Positions 1 through 5,715 of a stretch of DNA of 21,893 bases are shown here, piece after piece (position 1 is the first letter of the stretch; every line of letters begins with the position of its first letter). Origin of the DNA: Planctomycetota bacterium (GTDB lineage: Bacteria > Planctomycetota > Phycisphaerae > Phycisphaerales > UBA1924). A model generated the notes under the pieces. It saw nothing but the letters and a program-made list of their open reading frames with translations, was not told where the DNA came from and ran no database searches. The stretch lies in contig JAEYUO010000024.1 of the NCBI GenBank assembly GCA_023432465.1, positions 1-21,893 of the forward strand, read 5' to 3'. Made by a program: the position numbers and the translations under genes.

Positions 1-95
1 TCGAGTACATCGAGATGTTCTACAACCGCAAACGCCTCCACGCCGCGCTCGGATATCTCAGCCCCGAAGCCTTCGAGGCTCGTAGAGTTGCTTAG
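1..95 (+). CDS. IS3-family transposase (OrfB), C-terminal end only
   Basis: The frame is open from the window edge and ends at TAG 93-95. It encodes about 30 residues that include YNRKRLHAALGYLSPEAFE. This is the characteristic end of the DDE integrase domain (OrfB) of IS3-family transposases, which cut and join the IS ends during transposition. Only the C-terminus is in the window, so completeness cannot be judged. The stop lies about 30 bp inside the presumed right end of the IS, as is usual for this family. Family assignment is confident; the IS subgroup is not determinable. Confidence 0.85.
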   Translation, partial: EYIEMFYNRKRLHAALGYLSPEAFEARRVA

Positions 96-125
96 AAATC
101 TGTCAATGGAATCTGGGTCAGGTCA
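1..125 (+). mobile_element. IS3-family insertion sequence, right end
   Basis: The transposase tail is followed by a sequence whose reverse complement from 125 begins TGACCTGACCCAGATTCC. This is a typical IS3-family terminal inverted repeat starting with TG. The left end is outside the window, so the repeat cannot be paired and the exact boundary (about 125) is inferred. The minus-strand gene next door uses the first three bases of this terminus as its stop codon. Confidence 0.6.
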
Positions 126-647
126 GAGCGTGAAGGTAATGCCAAATCGCTGGACAAAATCATCAAATGTTGTTGCCCGAAAGTCAGCATGTCGAAGAAG
201 AAAGCTGAGCGTGATCGCCGCGATGTGCTGCTGATTGAGTCTCCCGACAATCTGAATCGACTCGTTGAGCGTAATCTGTAGAGTCGACTCGCCAGACTCT
301 GACGACCGCTTCACGAGCAGGTCGGTTAGTATCTCAAGACTCTCTTGGCCTCCAACCTTTGCGTACGCTTTCTGTGCTTCAAACAGCGCGTACTGGAAGT
401 CAGGACTGGATAGCTCCGCTGGAGCCTCTGACTTCGATGTTCGGAGTTTCTCCAAGAACCTGTCGTGCAGTCTACTGACTCTTGCCTCAGCGATGTCCGC
501 GGCATCGCGAGCGAGACTCAGCGCATTCTGTCTGTACACATCCTCTGCGATTGTTCGGGCTTCAGAGTACGAGATGCCTACTTGGACTATCTCGGCCTGA
601 ATGTTGGTCGAGTTGTCGCCCGACCGCTGTGTGCGCTTATCGCTCAC
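123..647 (-). pseudogene. LPO_1073/Vpar_1526-like protein, C-terminus apparently truncated by IS3
   Basis: From a GTG at 647 this frame encodes 174 residues starting MSDKRTQRSGDNSTNIQAEI. An RSGDNSTNIQ-type N-terminus followed by a helical domain (GISYSEARTIAEDVYRQN, then SPDFQYALFEAQKAYAKVG and LQITLNESIQIVGRL) resembles, from memory, the uncharacterised LPO_1073/Vpar_1526 family, whose members are usually longer. The stop TGA (123-125) coincides with the terminal bases of the IS3 element, so the rest of the gene was probably removed by insertion. The start was chosen because GTG overlaps the upstream gene's stop by 11 nt, with AGAGG about 10 nt before it, suggesting translational coupling. 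No catalytic motif is visible and the function is unknown. Confidence 0.6.
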
Positions 648-873
648 TGGATCCGTGCCTCTGAGAAGCGCTTCCATTCCCGCCAATCTGGATGTTCGTG
701 GAATTGTCGCCCGACCGCTGGTACTGCGATTGCCCTCCAGATCGCGATCGAAAATAGAGCCCCACGAGCCCAGCGATGAGTGCAACACCTACACCACTGA
801 ACACCCATTCCTTGTTGTCAATTAGCCACTGCACCACCGAAGACCTCCAGTTTTCGAGGAGAACTCTCGCCAT
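637..873 (-). CDS. Small single-TM protein with RSGDNSTNIQ motif
   Basis: This 78-residue protein starts MARVLLENWRSSVVQWLIDN. It has a short amphipathic N-terminus, one hydrophobic segment (about residues 24-41, VFSGVGVALIAGLVGLYF), a basic stretch, and then QRSGDNSTNIQIGGN at about residues 52-66. The same RSGDNSTNIQ motif recurs near the start of the overlapping downstream gene, which suggests the two proteins act together or interact, one anchoring to the membrane. The ATG at 871-873 sits directly before the hydrophobic module; the upstream open frame is low-complexity and was not used. Its last 11 nt overlap the next gene. Function is unknown, and no clear Shine-Dalgarno is seen (GTGGCGG only). 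Confidence 0.6.
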   Translation of the reverse strand: MARVLLENWRSSVVQWLIDNKEWVFSGVGVALIAGLVGLYFRSRSGGQSQYQRSGDNSTNIQIGGNGSASQRHGSSER

Positions 874-917
874 CCGCCACGATTGTACCAACGGAGATGA
901 TCTAGAATCGGGGGTGG

Positions 918-1130
918 TCAGCTGTGCTGAGGCGGGAATTGCTTGTCTCCCACCACATCCCTCGCCCCCCTCCCCTCCCCCACCAGCCTCAACTGTCCCG
1001 CGGCCGTCAACTCCCCCAGCCATTTCTTCACCGTCCCGCGTGGCGCACCCGTCACGGCAATCACTCCGCCCACCGTCACCTCGCCGTGTGCCGCGACCAG
1101 TTCCAGAATGCGCACCGCAAGCGCTGGCAT
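918..1130 (-). CDS. Winged-helix DNA-binding domain fragment
   Basis: From ATG 1130 the frame gives 70 residues containing VRILELVAAHGEVTVGGVIA, then a recognition-helix-like TGAPRGTVKKWLGELTAAGQ and a wing LRLVGEGRGAR. This is the pattern of a winged helix found as the C-terminal domain of many regulators and of ATPase or Fic-type proteins. The frame stays open upstream to 1490, but that part is G-rich low complexity and overlaps a terminator, so I do not trust it. It lies 44 bp before the TM gene on the same strand. It may be a small regulator of that gene pair or the remnant of a larger eroded gene. No Shine-Dalgarno is obvious. Confidence 0.35.
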   Translation of the reverse strand: MPALAVRILELVAAHGEVTVGGVIAVTGAPRGTVKKWLGELTAAGQLRLVGEGRGARDVVGDKQFPPQHS

Positions 1131-1483
1131 CGTGGCAACCGGTCTCAAAGCGGCTCGGACCGGCTCTGTTGCCAAACCGCGTTGGCTCGAAACGGCTCTG
1201 GAAATGGCCACGTCGCGCAGCGCAGCCCGACGCAATGCCCCCGCTCGATCCCACATCCGCGACTGATCCGCGGCAGGATCCGCCTTTCTCCCGTTCCTCC
1301 CCCTCCTGCCCCCTGACCCCGCCCCATCGCCGCCCCCAACAAGCAGCCCGACCATCAGCGAGAGCGTTCCCGGCGGAGCCGCGACCTCCGTCTCAGAGCC
1401 CGTTCTGCTCCGTGCCCACTTCCCCTTTCCCCACCTCCATCTGCGCCTCAGCACCTCTGCGCGAGGCTCGTGATCACCCTGCG
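1131..1483. other. Stretch without a supported gene
   Basis: This C-rich (+ strand) stretch is open in several frames, but the translations are low-complexity (Pro/Arg/Ala or Gly/Arg) with no recognisable domain. The minus frame feeding the winged-helix fragment is open across it and could be an eroded N-terminus. I see no RNA gene or repeat here. Confidence 0.5.
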
Positions 1484-1522
1484 CAAACAAAAACCCTCGC
1501 TCTTCTCAACGAAGCGCGAGGG
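1484..1522 (-). terminator. Rho-independent terminator, native terminator of tRNA-Phe before insertion
   Basis: On the minus strand a hairpin pairs CCCTCGC (complement of 1516-1522) with GCGAGGG (complement of 1494-1500). An inner CTTC/GAAG stem continues it, with one mismatch and a 5-nt loop, and it is followed by TTTTTGTTT (complement of 1484-1493 region). It lies about 40 nt beyond the left copy of the tRNA 3' end, in the tRNA's transcription direction. It therefore probably ended the tRNA-Phe transcript before the element inserted. Confidence 0.8.
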
Positions 1523-1559
1523 CTGTGCCATTGCTCATCGGGCGATCGAATCGACGGAG

Positions 1560-1582
1560 AATGGGCAGGGCCGGACTTGAAC
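1560..1582. repeat. attL, 23-bp direct repeat (detached tRNA-Phe 3' end)
   Basis: Identical over 23 bp to 10223-10245. It contains GGGCAGGGCCGGACTTGAAC, the complement of the acceptor-stem and T-arm 3' end of tRNA-Phe, but flows into unrelated sequence (ACACCCCGC) instead of the rest of the tRNA. This marks the left junction. It lies in frame inside an open reading frame that encodes the alternative integrase tail. Confidence 0.92.
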
Positions 1583-1824
1583 ACCCCGCAAATGCCGCGG
1601 GAAACACGGGGGTTTCGGAAACAGGCGGCAACAAATCCGGCAACATTGGGCCGGTTTCGGGCGATCCGATCGCCCCGGCGACGCCCCCCACTACCACCGA
1701 TCCCGAGTTGGCCGCGGTGGCCGCGGCATGGCCCACCCTGCCCCCGGCGATCCGGGCGGGGATCGTGGCGATGGTGGCCGCTGCTGGCCCCGCCAAGCCC
1801 CCGGAGGCGGAGGGTGCCCGATGA
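1582..1824 (+). pseudogene. Detached alternative C-terminus of the integrase (intC)
   Basis: The frame entering from the att repeat continues for 80 codons (1582-1821, stop TGA 1822-1824). It runs through NAAGNTGVSETGGNKSGN, a Pro/Thr linker, and then the helical AAAWPTLPPAIRAGIVAMVA. From memory, the AWPTLP..IRAGI.AMV signature resembles the end of other planctomycete integrases. It has no convincing start of its own here: the in-frame GTG at 1525 lies in chromosomal sequence with no Shine-Dalgarno. It is in the same frame relative to the repeat as the integrase at the other end, so joining the ends gives one 516-residue ORF. Its stop overlaps the next ATG (ATGA), as in an operon. In the integrated state it is probably not translated. 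Confidence 0.75.
1626..1645 (+). repeat. Two CGGCAACA direct repeats (candidate integrase arm sites, left)
   Basis: CGGCAACA occurs at 1626-1633 and 1638-1645, exactly 12 bp apart and 44 bp from the att core. The same octamer occurs four times at 12-bp spacing on the other side of the core (10045-10088). Short direct repeats on both arms of an attachment site are the usual layout of arm-type sites for the integrase N-terminal domain. This role is inferred. Confidence 0.55.
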
Positions 1825-2045
1825 CCCGCCCCAAGCGATTCGACCTGCCCCCGGACCTGTTGGCGATGCTGGCGCGTCTGCGAGCCCGAAAGCCCCGCCG
1901 GGTGCAACGGGAGGAATACCGCGCCCGGATGCTGGCGCGAGCGGAGGCAAACCATCGGGCGGCTGGGTGTGGGGGTAGCGGCGGTGCCCGGGGAGCGGCC
2001 GGGCTGGAGGGTGCGCCCCCAAACCCCCCGGAGGGTGTTTCGTGA
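1821..2045 (+). CDS. Small basic protein of unknown function
   Basis: This 74-residue protein starts MTRPKRFDLPPDLLAMLARL, followed by an Arg-rich helix (RARKPRRVQREEYRARML) and a Gly-rich tail. The ATG overlaps the stop of the integrase-tail frame (ATGA) and follows GGAGGCGGAGGG, a good Shine-Dalgarno. Its own stop overlaps the next start (GTGA at 2042). The basic, helical character would suit nucleic-acid binding, but I recognise no family. In an excised circle it would be translationally coupled to the integrase. Confidence 0.6.
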   Translation: MTRPKRFDLPPDLLAMLARLRARKPRRVQREEYRARMLARAEANHRAAGCGGSGGARGAAGLEGAPPNPPEGVS

Positions 2046-2446
2046 ATCGCCGATCTGCGGGAAGTCTACGCGATGCGGACCCGCCCCCGGAGCATCCGGC
2101 CCCGGTCCGGTTCGCCAGTCTGTTCGCCGAGCCCCGGCACTATCGCGGCGATCTGCGGTTGTTCCGCACGGCGATCCGGCGGGGGTGGCTGGACGATGCC
2201 CCCGACGATGTGCGGGATGCGCTGGTGCGGCGGTTTGTGCAAGCGACCGACGAACGGCGCGAGCGGTGCCCCGAGCCCGAGTCGGGCACGCGGCCGGGGA
2301 AGTGGGTGCGGCCGATCATGGCAGAGTGCTGGGCGGTGATCGAACTGACGCGGAGCAATCAGGACGCGCTGCTCCGGCTGGCGCGATACTCGCATCGCGG
2401 CGTGTGGACGGGGCAGACCACCGGACGGCCGCGGAAGCGGTGGTAG
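2042..2446 (+). CDS. Hypothetical protein, 134 residues
   Basis: It starts at GTG 2042, overlapping the previous stop, with GGAGG about 8 nt upstream. The middle of the protein (HYRGDLRLFRTAIRRGWLDD, then DVRDALVRRFVQATDER) looks like a compact alpha-helical domain that, from memory, recurs in small planctomycete proteins. The C-terminus is basic (TTGRPRKRW). It has no TM segment, signal peptide or catalytic motif. The stop TAG (2444-2446) doubles as the start of a candidate -10 box for the next gene. Function is unknown; the position in a small-ORF block next to att suggests an accessory or copy-control role, which is only a guess. Confidence 0.65.
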   Translation: MNRRSAGSLRDADPPPEHPAPVRFASLFAEPRHYRGDLRLFRTAIRRGWLDDAPDDVRDALVRRFVQATDERRERCPEPESGTRPGKWVRPIMAECWAVIELTRSNQDALLRLARYSHRGVWTGQTTGRPRKRW

Positions 2447-2456
2447 ACTGCGGCCC
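2441..2456 (+). promoter_or_regulatory. Candidate extended -10 promoter, leaderless start of the gene at 2457
   Basis: TGGTAGACT (2441-2449) is a TGn-extended -10 element. It is followed by only 7 nt before ATG 2457, so transcription would start at or next to the A of ATG. There is no Shine-Dalgarno before this gene, in contrast to most genes of the element. The -35 region is poor. Confidence 0.4.
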
Positions 2457-2816
2457 ATGAACCAGCACATTTACGAAGTACAGGTGATCGACAAAGCGCA
2501 CGGTCGTGAGCAAACGCTCCGGGTGTGGGCGCAGAGTGCGGCGGCGGCAAGGAACGCGGCCGCGGAGGCTGGGTTGGTTGCGGGAGAGGTGCGGCTGGTT
2601 GAGATTCGTTCCAGTGCTGCGAGTGGTGCGGGCGATCCGGCATCGCTCGCGCTTGCCGAGTTGCCGCACATTCGCTCCGGACTGAGCCGGATCACCGAAT
2701 CCCGCGTGTTCACTCGCCCGCGTTACACGATCGCGGATGGGATGCTGCTCGGTGCCGCATACTGCGCGGCGGCGATCTTCGTGGTTTGGCTCGCCATCAA
2801 CGCGGTGAGCGGATGA
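2457..2816 (+). CDS. Small protein with N-terminal alpha/beta domain and C-terminal TM anchor (paralogue 1)
   Basis: This is a 119-residue protein. Residues 5-50 (YEVQVIDKAHGREQTLRVWA, followed by ARNAAAEAGLVAGEVRLVEI) look like a small beta-alpha domain. A hydrophobic segment near residues 97-115 (LLGAAYCAAAIFVVWLAINA) would anchor it in the cytoplasmic membrane. The next gene has the same domain order and conserved positions (Y.VQV.D...G.E...RV.A.SA..A), so the two are tandem paralogues. No Shine-Dalgarno is seen; a -10-like hexamer lies 7 nt before the ATG. Function is unknown. A sensor or inhibitor working at the membrane is possible, but nothing catalytic is visible. Confidence 0.7.
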   Translation: MNQHIYEVQVIDKAHGREQTLRVWAQSAAAARNAAAEAGLVAGEVRLVEIRSSAASGAGDPASLALAELPHIRSGLSRITESRVFTRPRYTIADGMLLGAAYCAAAIFVVWLAINAVSG

Positions 2817-2876
2817 ATCACTACCCCCCCGGCGGGGCGGAGCGTGAGAGTCGCGAACAGGATGCGCGGGATCGGT

Positions 2877-2889
2877 TATGCTCTTCCGC
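2877..2889 (+). promoter_or_regulatory. Candidate -10 element, leaderless start of the gene at 2890
   Basis: TATGCT (2877-2882) lies 7 nt before ATG 2890, the same geometry as at 2457 and 8718. The -35 region at 17 bp is weak (CGAACA at 2854-2859). No Shine-Dalgarno is present. Confidence 0.35.
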
Positions 2890-3378
2890 ATGATCAGGCG
2901 AACCTATGTCGTGCAAGTGGTGGATGCCAGCACTGGCGCAGAGGACTCGATTCGCGTACAGGCAGCGAGCGCGGAGGCCGCGGTCGAGGTGCTGTCGGCC
3001 ATGGACACGGGGAAGGTGGTGGGGCTCGCGAGGCTTGTGGAAGTGAGTGTTGAAGAGCCAAGCCCGGGTGACCGGGAGGCGGCTACTGCCTCAGTGCCGC
3101 GCAAACTCGGCGGAACCGTCAGGCGCATGGTGCCGATGGACTGGGTGCGGGCGATTGGGTTCGGACTGTTTCTGTTGTTTGCGGTGGTGTCCTGCCCGCG
3201 CGGCTACACGCCCCATGAACAGGTTTTTGGCAAGCCCGGCCATCGATTCAAGAGTGAATACGCGGAGGGCGCAACTGCCAACGCTTTGGAAGCAATGCGG
3301 CGAGATTTGGACTTTTGGGGAGCGTGGTTGATGTTGGGATTTGCGCTCGTGGTGGCGACTTCTGGGCGAAGTCGGTGA
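2890..3378 (+). CDS. Membrane protein, paralogue 2 of the gene at 2457
   Basis: From ATG 2890 this is 162 residues starting MIRRTYVVQVVDASTGAEDS. I prefer this start over the ATG at 2878 because it aligns with the upstream paralogue and sits 7 nt after a -10-like TATGCT. The N-terminal domain repeats the pattern of the 119-residue neighbour. Two hydrophobic segments follow (WVRAIGFGLFLLFAVVSC and FWGAWLMLGFALVVAT), separated by a polar loop. The longer C-terminus shows the paralogues have diverged. No family is recognised, and the role within the element is unknown. Confidence 0.65.
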   Translation: MIRRTYVVQVVDASTGAEDSIRVQAASAEAAVEVLSAMDTGKVVGLARLVEVSVEEPSPGDREAATASVPRKLGGTVRRMVPMDWVRAIGFGLFLLFAVVSCPRGYTPHEQVFGKPGHRFKSEYAEGATANALEAMRRDLDFWGAWLMLGFALVVATSGRSR

Positions 3379-3519
3379 ACTCCAAACTCTGACGCTGCCG
3401 GGTACCTATGTTGTGGGAACGGGCATCGGGCTTGATCCCCCGATGAGCGGCCGGGCTGGGGTCTTGGCGATCACTCGCGCCATGGCCCCGCCCGACCCGC
3501 CCGGGAAAGCGAGTGAACG

Positions 3520-4956
3520 ATGGCAAACGTATCGGAGTTACTGCGCCAACAGGCATCGGCGATCCGCGGGATTCCTGCGCTGGACACATCACCGGCCGAT
3601 GCTGGTTGTGTGGCGGGGCAGTACATCGAGCGCGCGATGGGACTTGGCGCGTTTGAGGGTGGCCCTCGCGATTCATGGATTCCGATGATTCGTGAGCGGC
3701 TGTCATACGCAAAGGGTGCCAAAGGTCCCGACCCGCATCTGTCGGTGTTTGCCGAAGCGGTCTCGCTCGCATGGCGCATGAACCCGGATGGGTCGGCACA
3801 CTCACCCGCGATCACGTCGCCCGAAGCGTTCGCGCTGGTTGCGGATGCAATAGATTCGGAAGCCTCGCGGCTGGAACCGATCGCCTACCCAGTGATGCGG
3901 AAACCCGATCGACTCTCCAATCCGCTGTTGACCGACCCGGCGGTATCTCCCGACCTGAAACCGCTGTTTGACGCGCTGGTGATGGTGACGGTGTGGTCCG
4001 ATGCGCTCGCCGAGTGCTATTTCGATCTGCTGGCCGAGAGAGAATCCCGCGGGATGCCAAAAGCGGACGAATGGCCGGATTCACCAGCACTTGAACTGAC
4101 CCGAGCGAGATACGCTGAGTTGGCAAAAGCGGAACTGGACGCATATGAAAAGCGGGGCGAGCGTGTGTCAGTCGGCGAGTTTCTTGAACCCCGATGGACC
4201 GGGCTGATCCGCGAGTGGAGCGGGTACTACCAGAAGTGGAGCGATGCCATCGCGACGGCCAAGCAAGCGGTGGCGTCGCCCGCTGTTGCGGCGATCATGG
4301 ACGCGGGCGAGTTGCGCCCGTTGTGCCGATGGACGACGCGAGCGACCATCGAACTAGACAATCTGGTGGGCAAGTTGCATCCGATTACATTGGGTGTTGA
4401 TGGGTGCGGGGTTCTTCGCAGCGGGCTGCCCCCGCTGCCAACGGACTTCCGTGCGTGCGCAGACGCCGTGCAAAGCCGACTCGTTGAGTTGCGTTCGATT
4501 CACGCGACGGATACCGCCCCGCTCGCGGCGTCGGTTTCACCCGAACTTCTGGAGGGGTTGGAAGCGGGAATCGCCGCCCGGGTGGTAAAGCAAATCGGAT
4601 CATTGAGTGCGCCGGAGGTGGAGAACGAACAGCCGGTGGAGTTGCCCGAGTTGCATGCACAGGACACCGAAGCGTGGCAAGCATCATTGGTGCCAGGGAT
4701 GACCCAAGCGAAAATCGCGCACGAGCTGAATCGAAGGTATCCCGGCAAGAACTGGACCCAACCACGGGTAAGCGAAGCGATCAAGCGGGCGAAGGCCCAC
4801 GTGGAAGCAAGCGGGCTGGCCGACAAGATTTCGGCGACACGTTCCCGAGTACCGGCCCGGACGTTGGACCCCGGTGCTGCGGACTTGGGGCAACGAACGG
4901 ACGGGCGAACGAAACACCTTCGGGAGAAAGCGTGGCAGATCGCCAAAGAAGAGTAA
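3520..4956 (+). CDS. 478-residue protein with C-terminal helix-turn-helix
   Basis: The protein is mostly alpha-helical and polar, with no signal peptide or TM segment. The first 380 or so residues match no family I recognise. Near residues 391-435 lies a probable DNA-binding HTH: GMTQAKIAHELNRRYPGKNW, then TQPRVSEAIKRAKAHVEASG. Here TQAKIAHELN is the first helix pair and QPRVSEAIKRA the recognition helix; similar elements occur in planctomycete regulators. A basic tail follows (ATRSRVPARTL). It ends 132 bp before the excisionase-like gene, with iteron-like repeats in the gap, so it could be an initiator or repressor acting there. That role is inference. It has no strong Shine-Dalgarno; a 141-bp gap precedes it. 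Confidence 0.7.
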   Translation: MANVSELLRQQASAIRGIPALDTSPADAGCVAGQYIERAMGLGAFEGGPRDSWIPMIRERLSYAKGAKGPDPHLSVFAEAVSLAWRMNPDGSAHSPAITSPEAFALVADAIDSEASRLEPIAYPVMRKPDRLSNPLLTDPAVSPDLKPLFDALVMVTVWSDALAECYFDLLAERESRGMPKADEWPDSPALELTRARYAELAKAELDAYEKRGERVSVGEFLEPRWTGLIREWSGYYQKWSDAIATAKQAVASPAVAAIMDAGELRPLCRWTTRATIELDNLVGKLHPITLGVDGCGVLRSGLPPLPTDFRACADAVQSRLVELRSIHATDTAPLAASVSPELLEGLEAGIAARVVKQIGSLSAPEVENEQPVELPELHAQDTEAWQASLVPGMTQAKIAHELNRRYPGKNWTQPRVSEAIKRAKAHVEASGLADKISATRSRVPARTLDPGAADLGQRTDGRTKHLREKAWQIAKEE

Positions 4957-4967
4957 TCGCGGCCCCG

Positions 4968-5030
4968 GTATCGGCGTGATAACACGCTGAAAACTAGGGG
5001 TATCGGCGAGTATCGGGGGTTATCGACAGA
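4968..5030 (+). repeat. Iteron-like TATCGG repeats (candidate operator or origin)
   Basis: GTATCGGCG occurs at 4968-4976 and 5000-5008, followed by TATCGGGGGT (5011-5020) and TATCGACAGA (5021-5030). From 5001 the TATCG core recurs every 10 bp three times, about one helical turn, which suits cooperative protein binding. TTATCGACA (5020-5028) differs from the DnaA-box consensus TTATNCACA at one position. The block fills most of the only sizeable gap before the xis/primase operon. Confidence 0.5.
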
Positions 5031-5088
5031 TACGCGCCGGGTATGAGGGGACGAGCCGAGCGGCCCGCCCCCACCCGGAGTATCTTCG

Positions 5089-5286
5089 ATGGAACAAGCA
5101 ACGGAACTGTTGACGGCCCGAGAGTTGGCGAAGCGTCTGCGCGTTTCGCCTGAAACTGTCCGAGCGTGGGCGCGGCGTGGGTGCATCCCGACGCTGCGGC
5201 TATCGCCAAAGGTGATCCGCTACAACGCGGAAGCGGTGTTGGCCACGCTGTCCGCGACGCCAGCGAAGGGGGTGTCGCATGGCTAA
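5089..5286 (+). CDS. Excisionase-like HTH protein (MerR/HTH_17 type)
   Basis: In this 65-residue protein nearly the whole length is a winged-helix of the excisionase/HTH_17 family: LTARELAKRLRVSPETVRAW (residues 8-27), then ARRGCIPTLRLSPKVIRYNA and a short final helix. Such proteins bind DNA near att sites and direct the integrase towards excision, or act as regulators. The ATG is preceded by GGAG at 8-nt spacing. The last 8 nt overlap the next gene, a second protein of the same type. It opens the replication operon directly downstream of the iteron-like block. Whether it is the true Xis or a transcription factor cannot be settled from sequence. Confidence 0.8.
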   Translation: MEQATELLTARELAKRLRVSPETVRAWARRGCIPTLRLSPKVIRYNAEAVLATLSATPAKGVSHG

Positions 5287-5500
5287 TCAGCCAAACACCC
5301 CGGGCACGGTGCCGAGTGAATCCGGCCCAATGCTGGTTGATCGGCTGGAGGCGGGTCGGCTGCTGGGTGTCTCGCCCGGCACGATCGACAACCTGCGACT
5401 CCGCGGCGAACTGCCATCGGTGAAGTTGATGGCGCGGCGGCTGTTCGATGTGGCCGACCTGCGGCGGTTGATCCAATCGCGGAAGGGGGTGAGCGAATGA
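5279..5500 (+). CDS. Second excisionase-like HTH protein
   Basis: This 73-residue protein has an HTH_17-type winged helix at about residues 18-70 (LVDRLEAGRLLGVSPGTIDN, then LRLRGELPSVKLMARRLFDV and ADLRRLI). The N-terminal 17 residues are Pro/Ser-rich and disordered. The start lies inside the previous gene, with AAGGGGG upstream, and its stop overlaps the next ATG (ATGA), so translation is likely coupled. The two adjacent HTH_17 proteins are not close copies. One may serve excision and the other regulation or replication, which is inference. Confidence 0.8.
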   Translation: MANQPNTPGTVPSESGPMLVDRLEAGRLLGVSPGTIDNLRLRGELPSVKLMARRLFDVADLRRLIQSRKGVSE

Positions 5501-5715
5501 ACACGCCCCCCAAAAACGACGCTGCCCCCGGTGGTGCGGGAGCTGGCGTCAACGGTCCGAACACTTCCCCCAAGTCTATCACAACACGATCCCCCGAGTG
5601 GCGTCGCGCACTGGTGCGGGCACTGTCTCGGCGCGGGTGGTGGCCCCACACCGGCGAGGCAACAGACGCGACGATCACGGCCGCGATCCGCGGGGACAGG
5701 GGGGCGGCACGATGA
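5497..5715 (+). CDS. Small hypothetical protein between xis-like and primase genes
   Basis: This is a 72-residue protein. The first 30 residues are Pro/Gly/Asn-rich, followed by a basic helical part (SPEWRRALVRALSRRGWWPH). It is coupled at both ends: the ATG overlaps the previous stop, with GAAGGGGG upstream, and its stop overlaps the primase ATG (ATGA at 5712-5715). The tight overlaps are the main evidence that it is real. I recognise no family; a small primase partner is possible but unsupported. Confidence 0.55.
   Translation: MNTPPKNDAAPGGAGAGVNGPNTSPKSITTRSPEWRRALVRALSRRGWWPHTGEATDATITAAIRGDRGAAR

Noticed and set aside
1525..1581. GTG at 1525 as the start of a genuine gene for the integrase tail
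   Set aside because: The GTG lies in chromosomal DNA left of the att repeat, without a Shine-Dalgarno and just beside the terminator hairpin. The frame only makes sense as a continuation of int.
776..1978. 400-residue + strand ORF across the left att repeat
   Set aside because: The translation is Pro/Arg/Ser low complexity, it crosses the att junction, and it lies opposite the RSGDNSTNIQ gene and the terminator. It is a GC-rich shadow frame.
3341..3688. 115-residue + ORF overlapping the 478-residue gene
   Set aside because: It overlaps both neighbours out of frame, has no ribosome site and no domain-like sequence.
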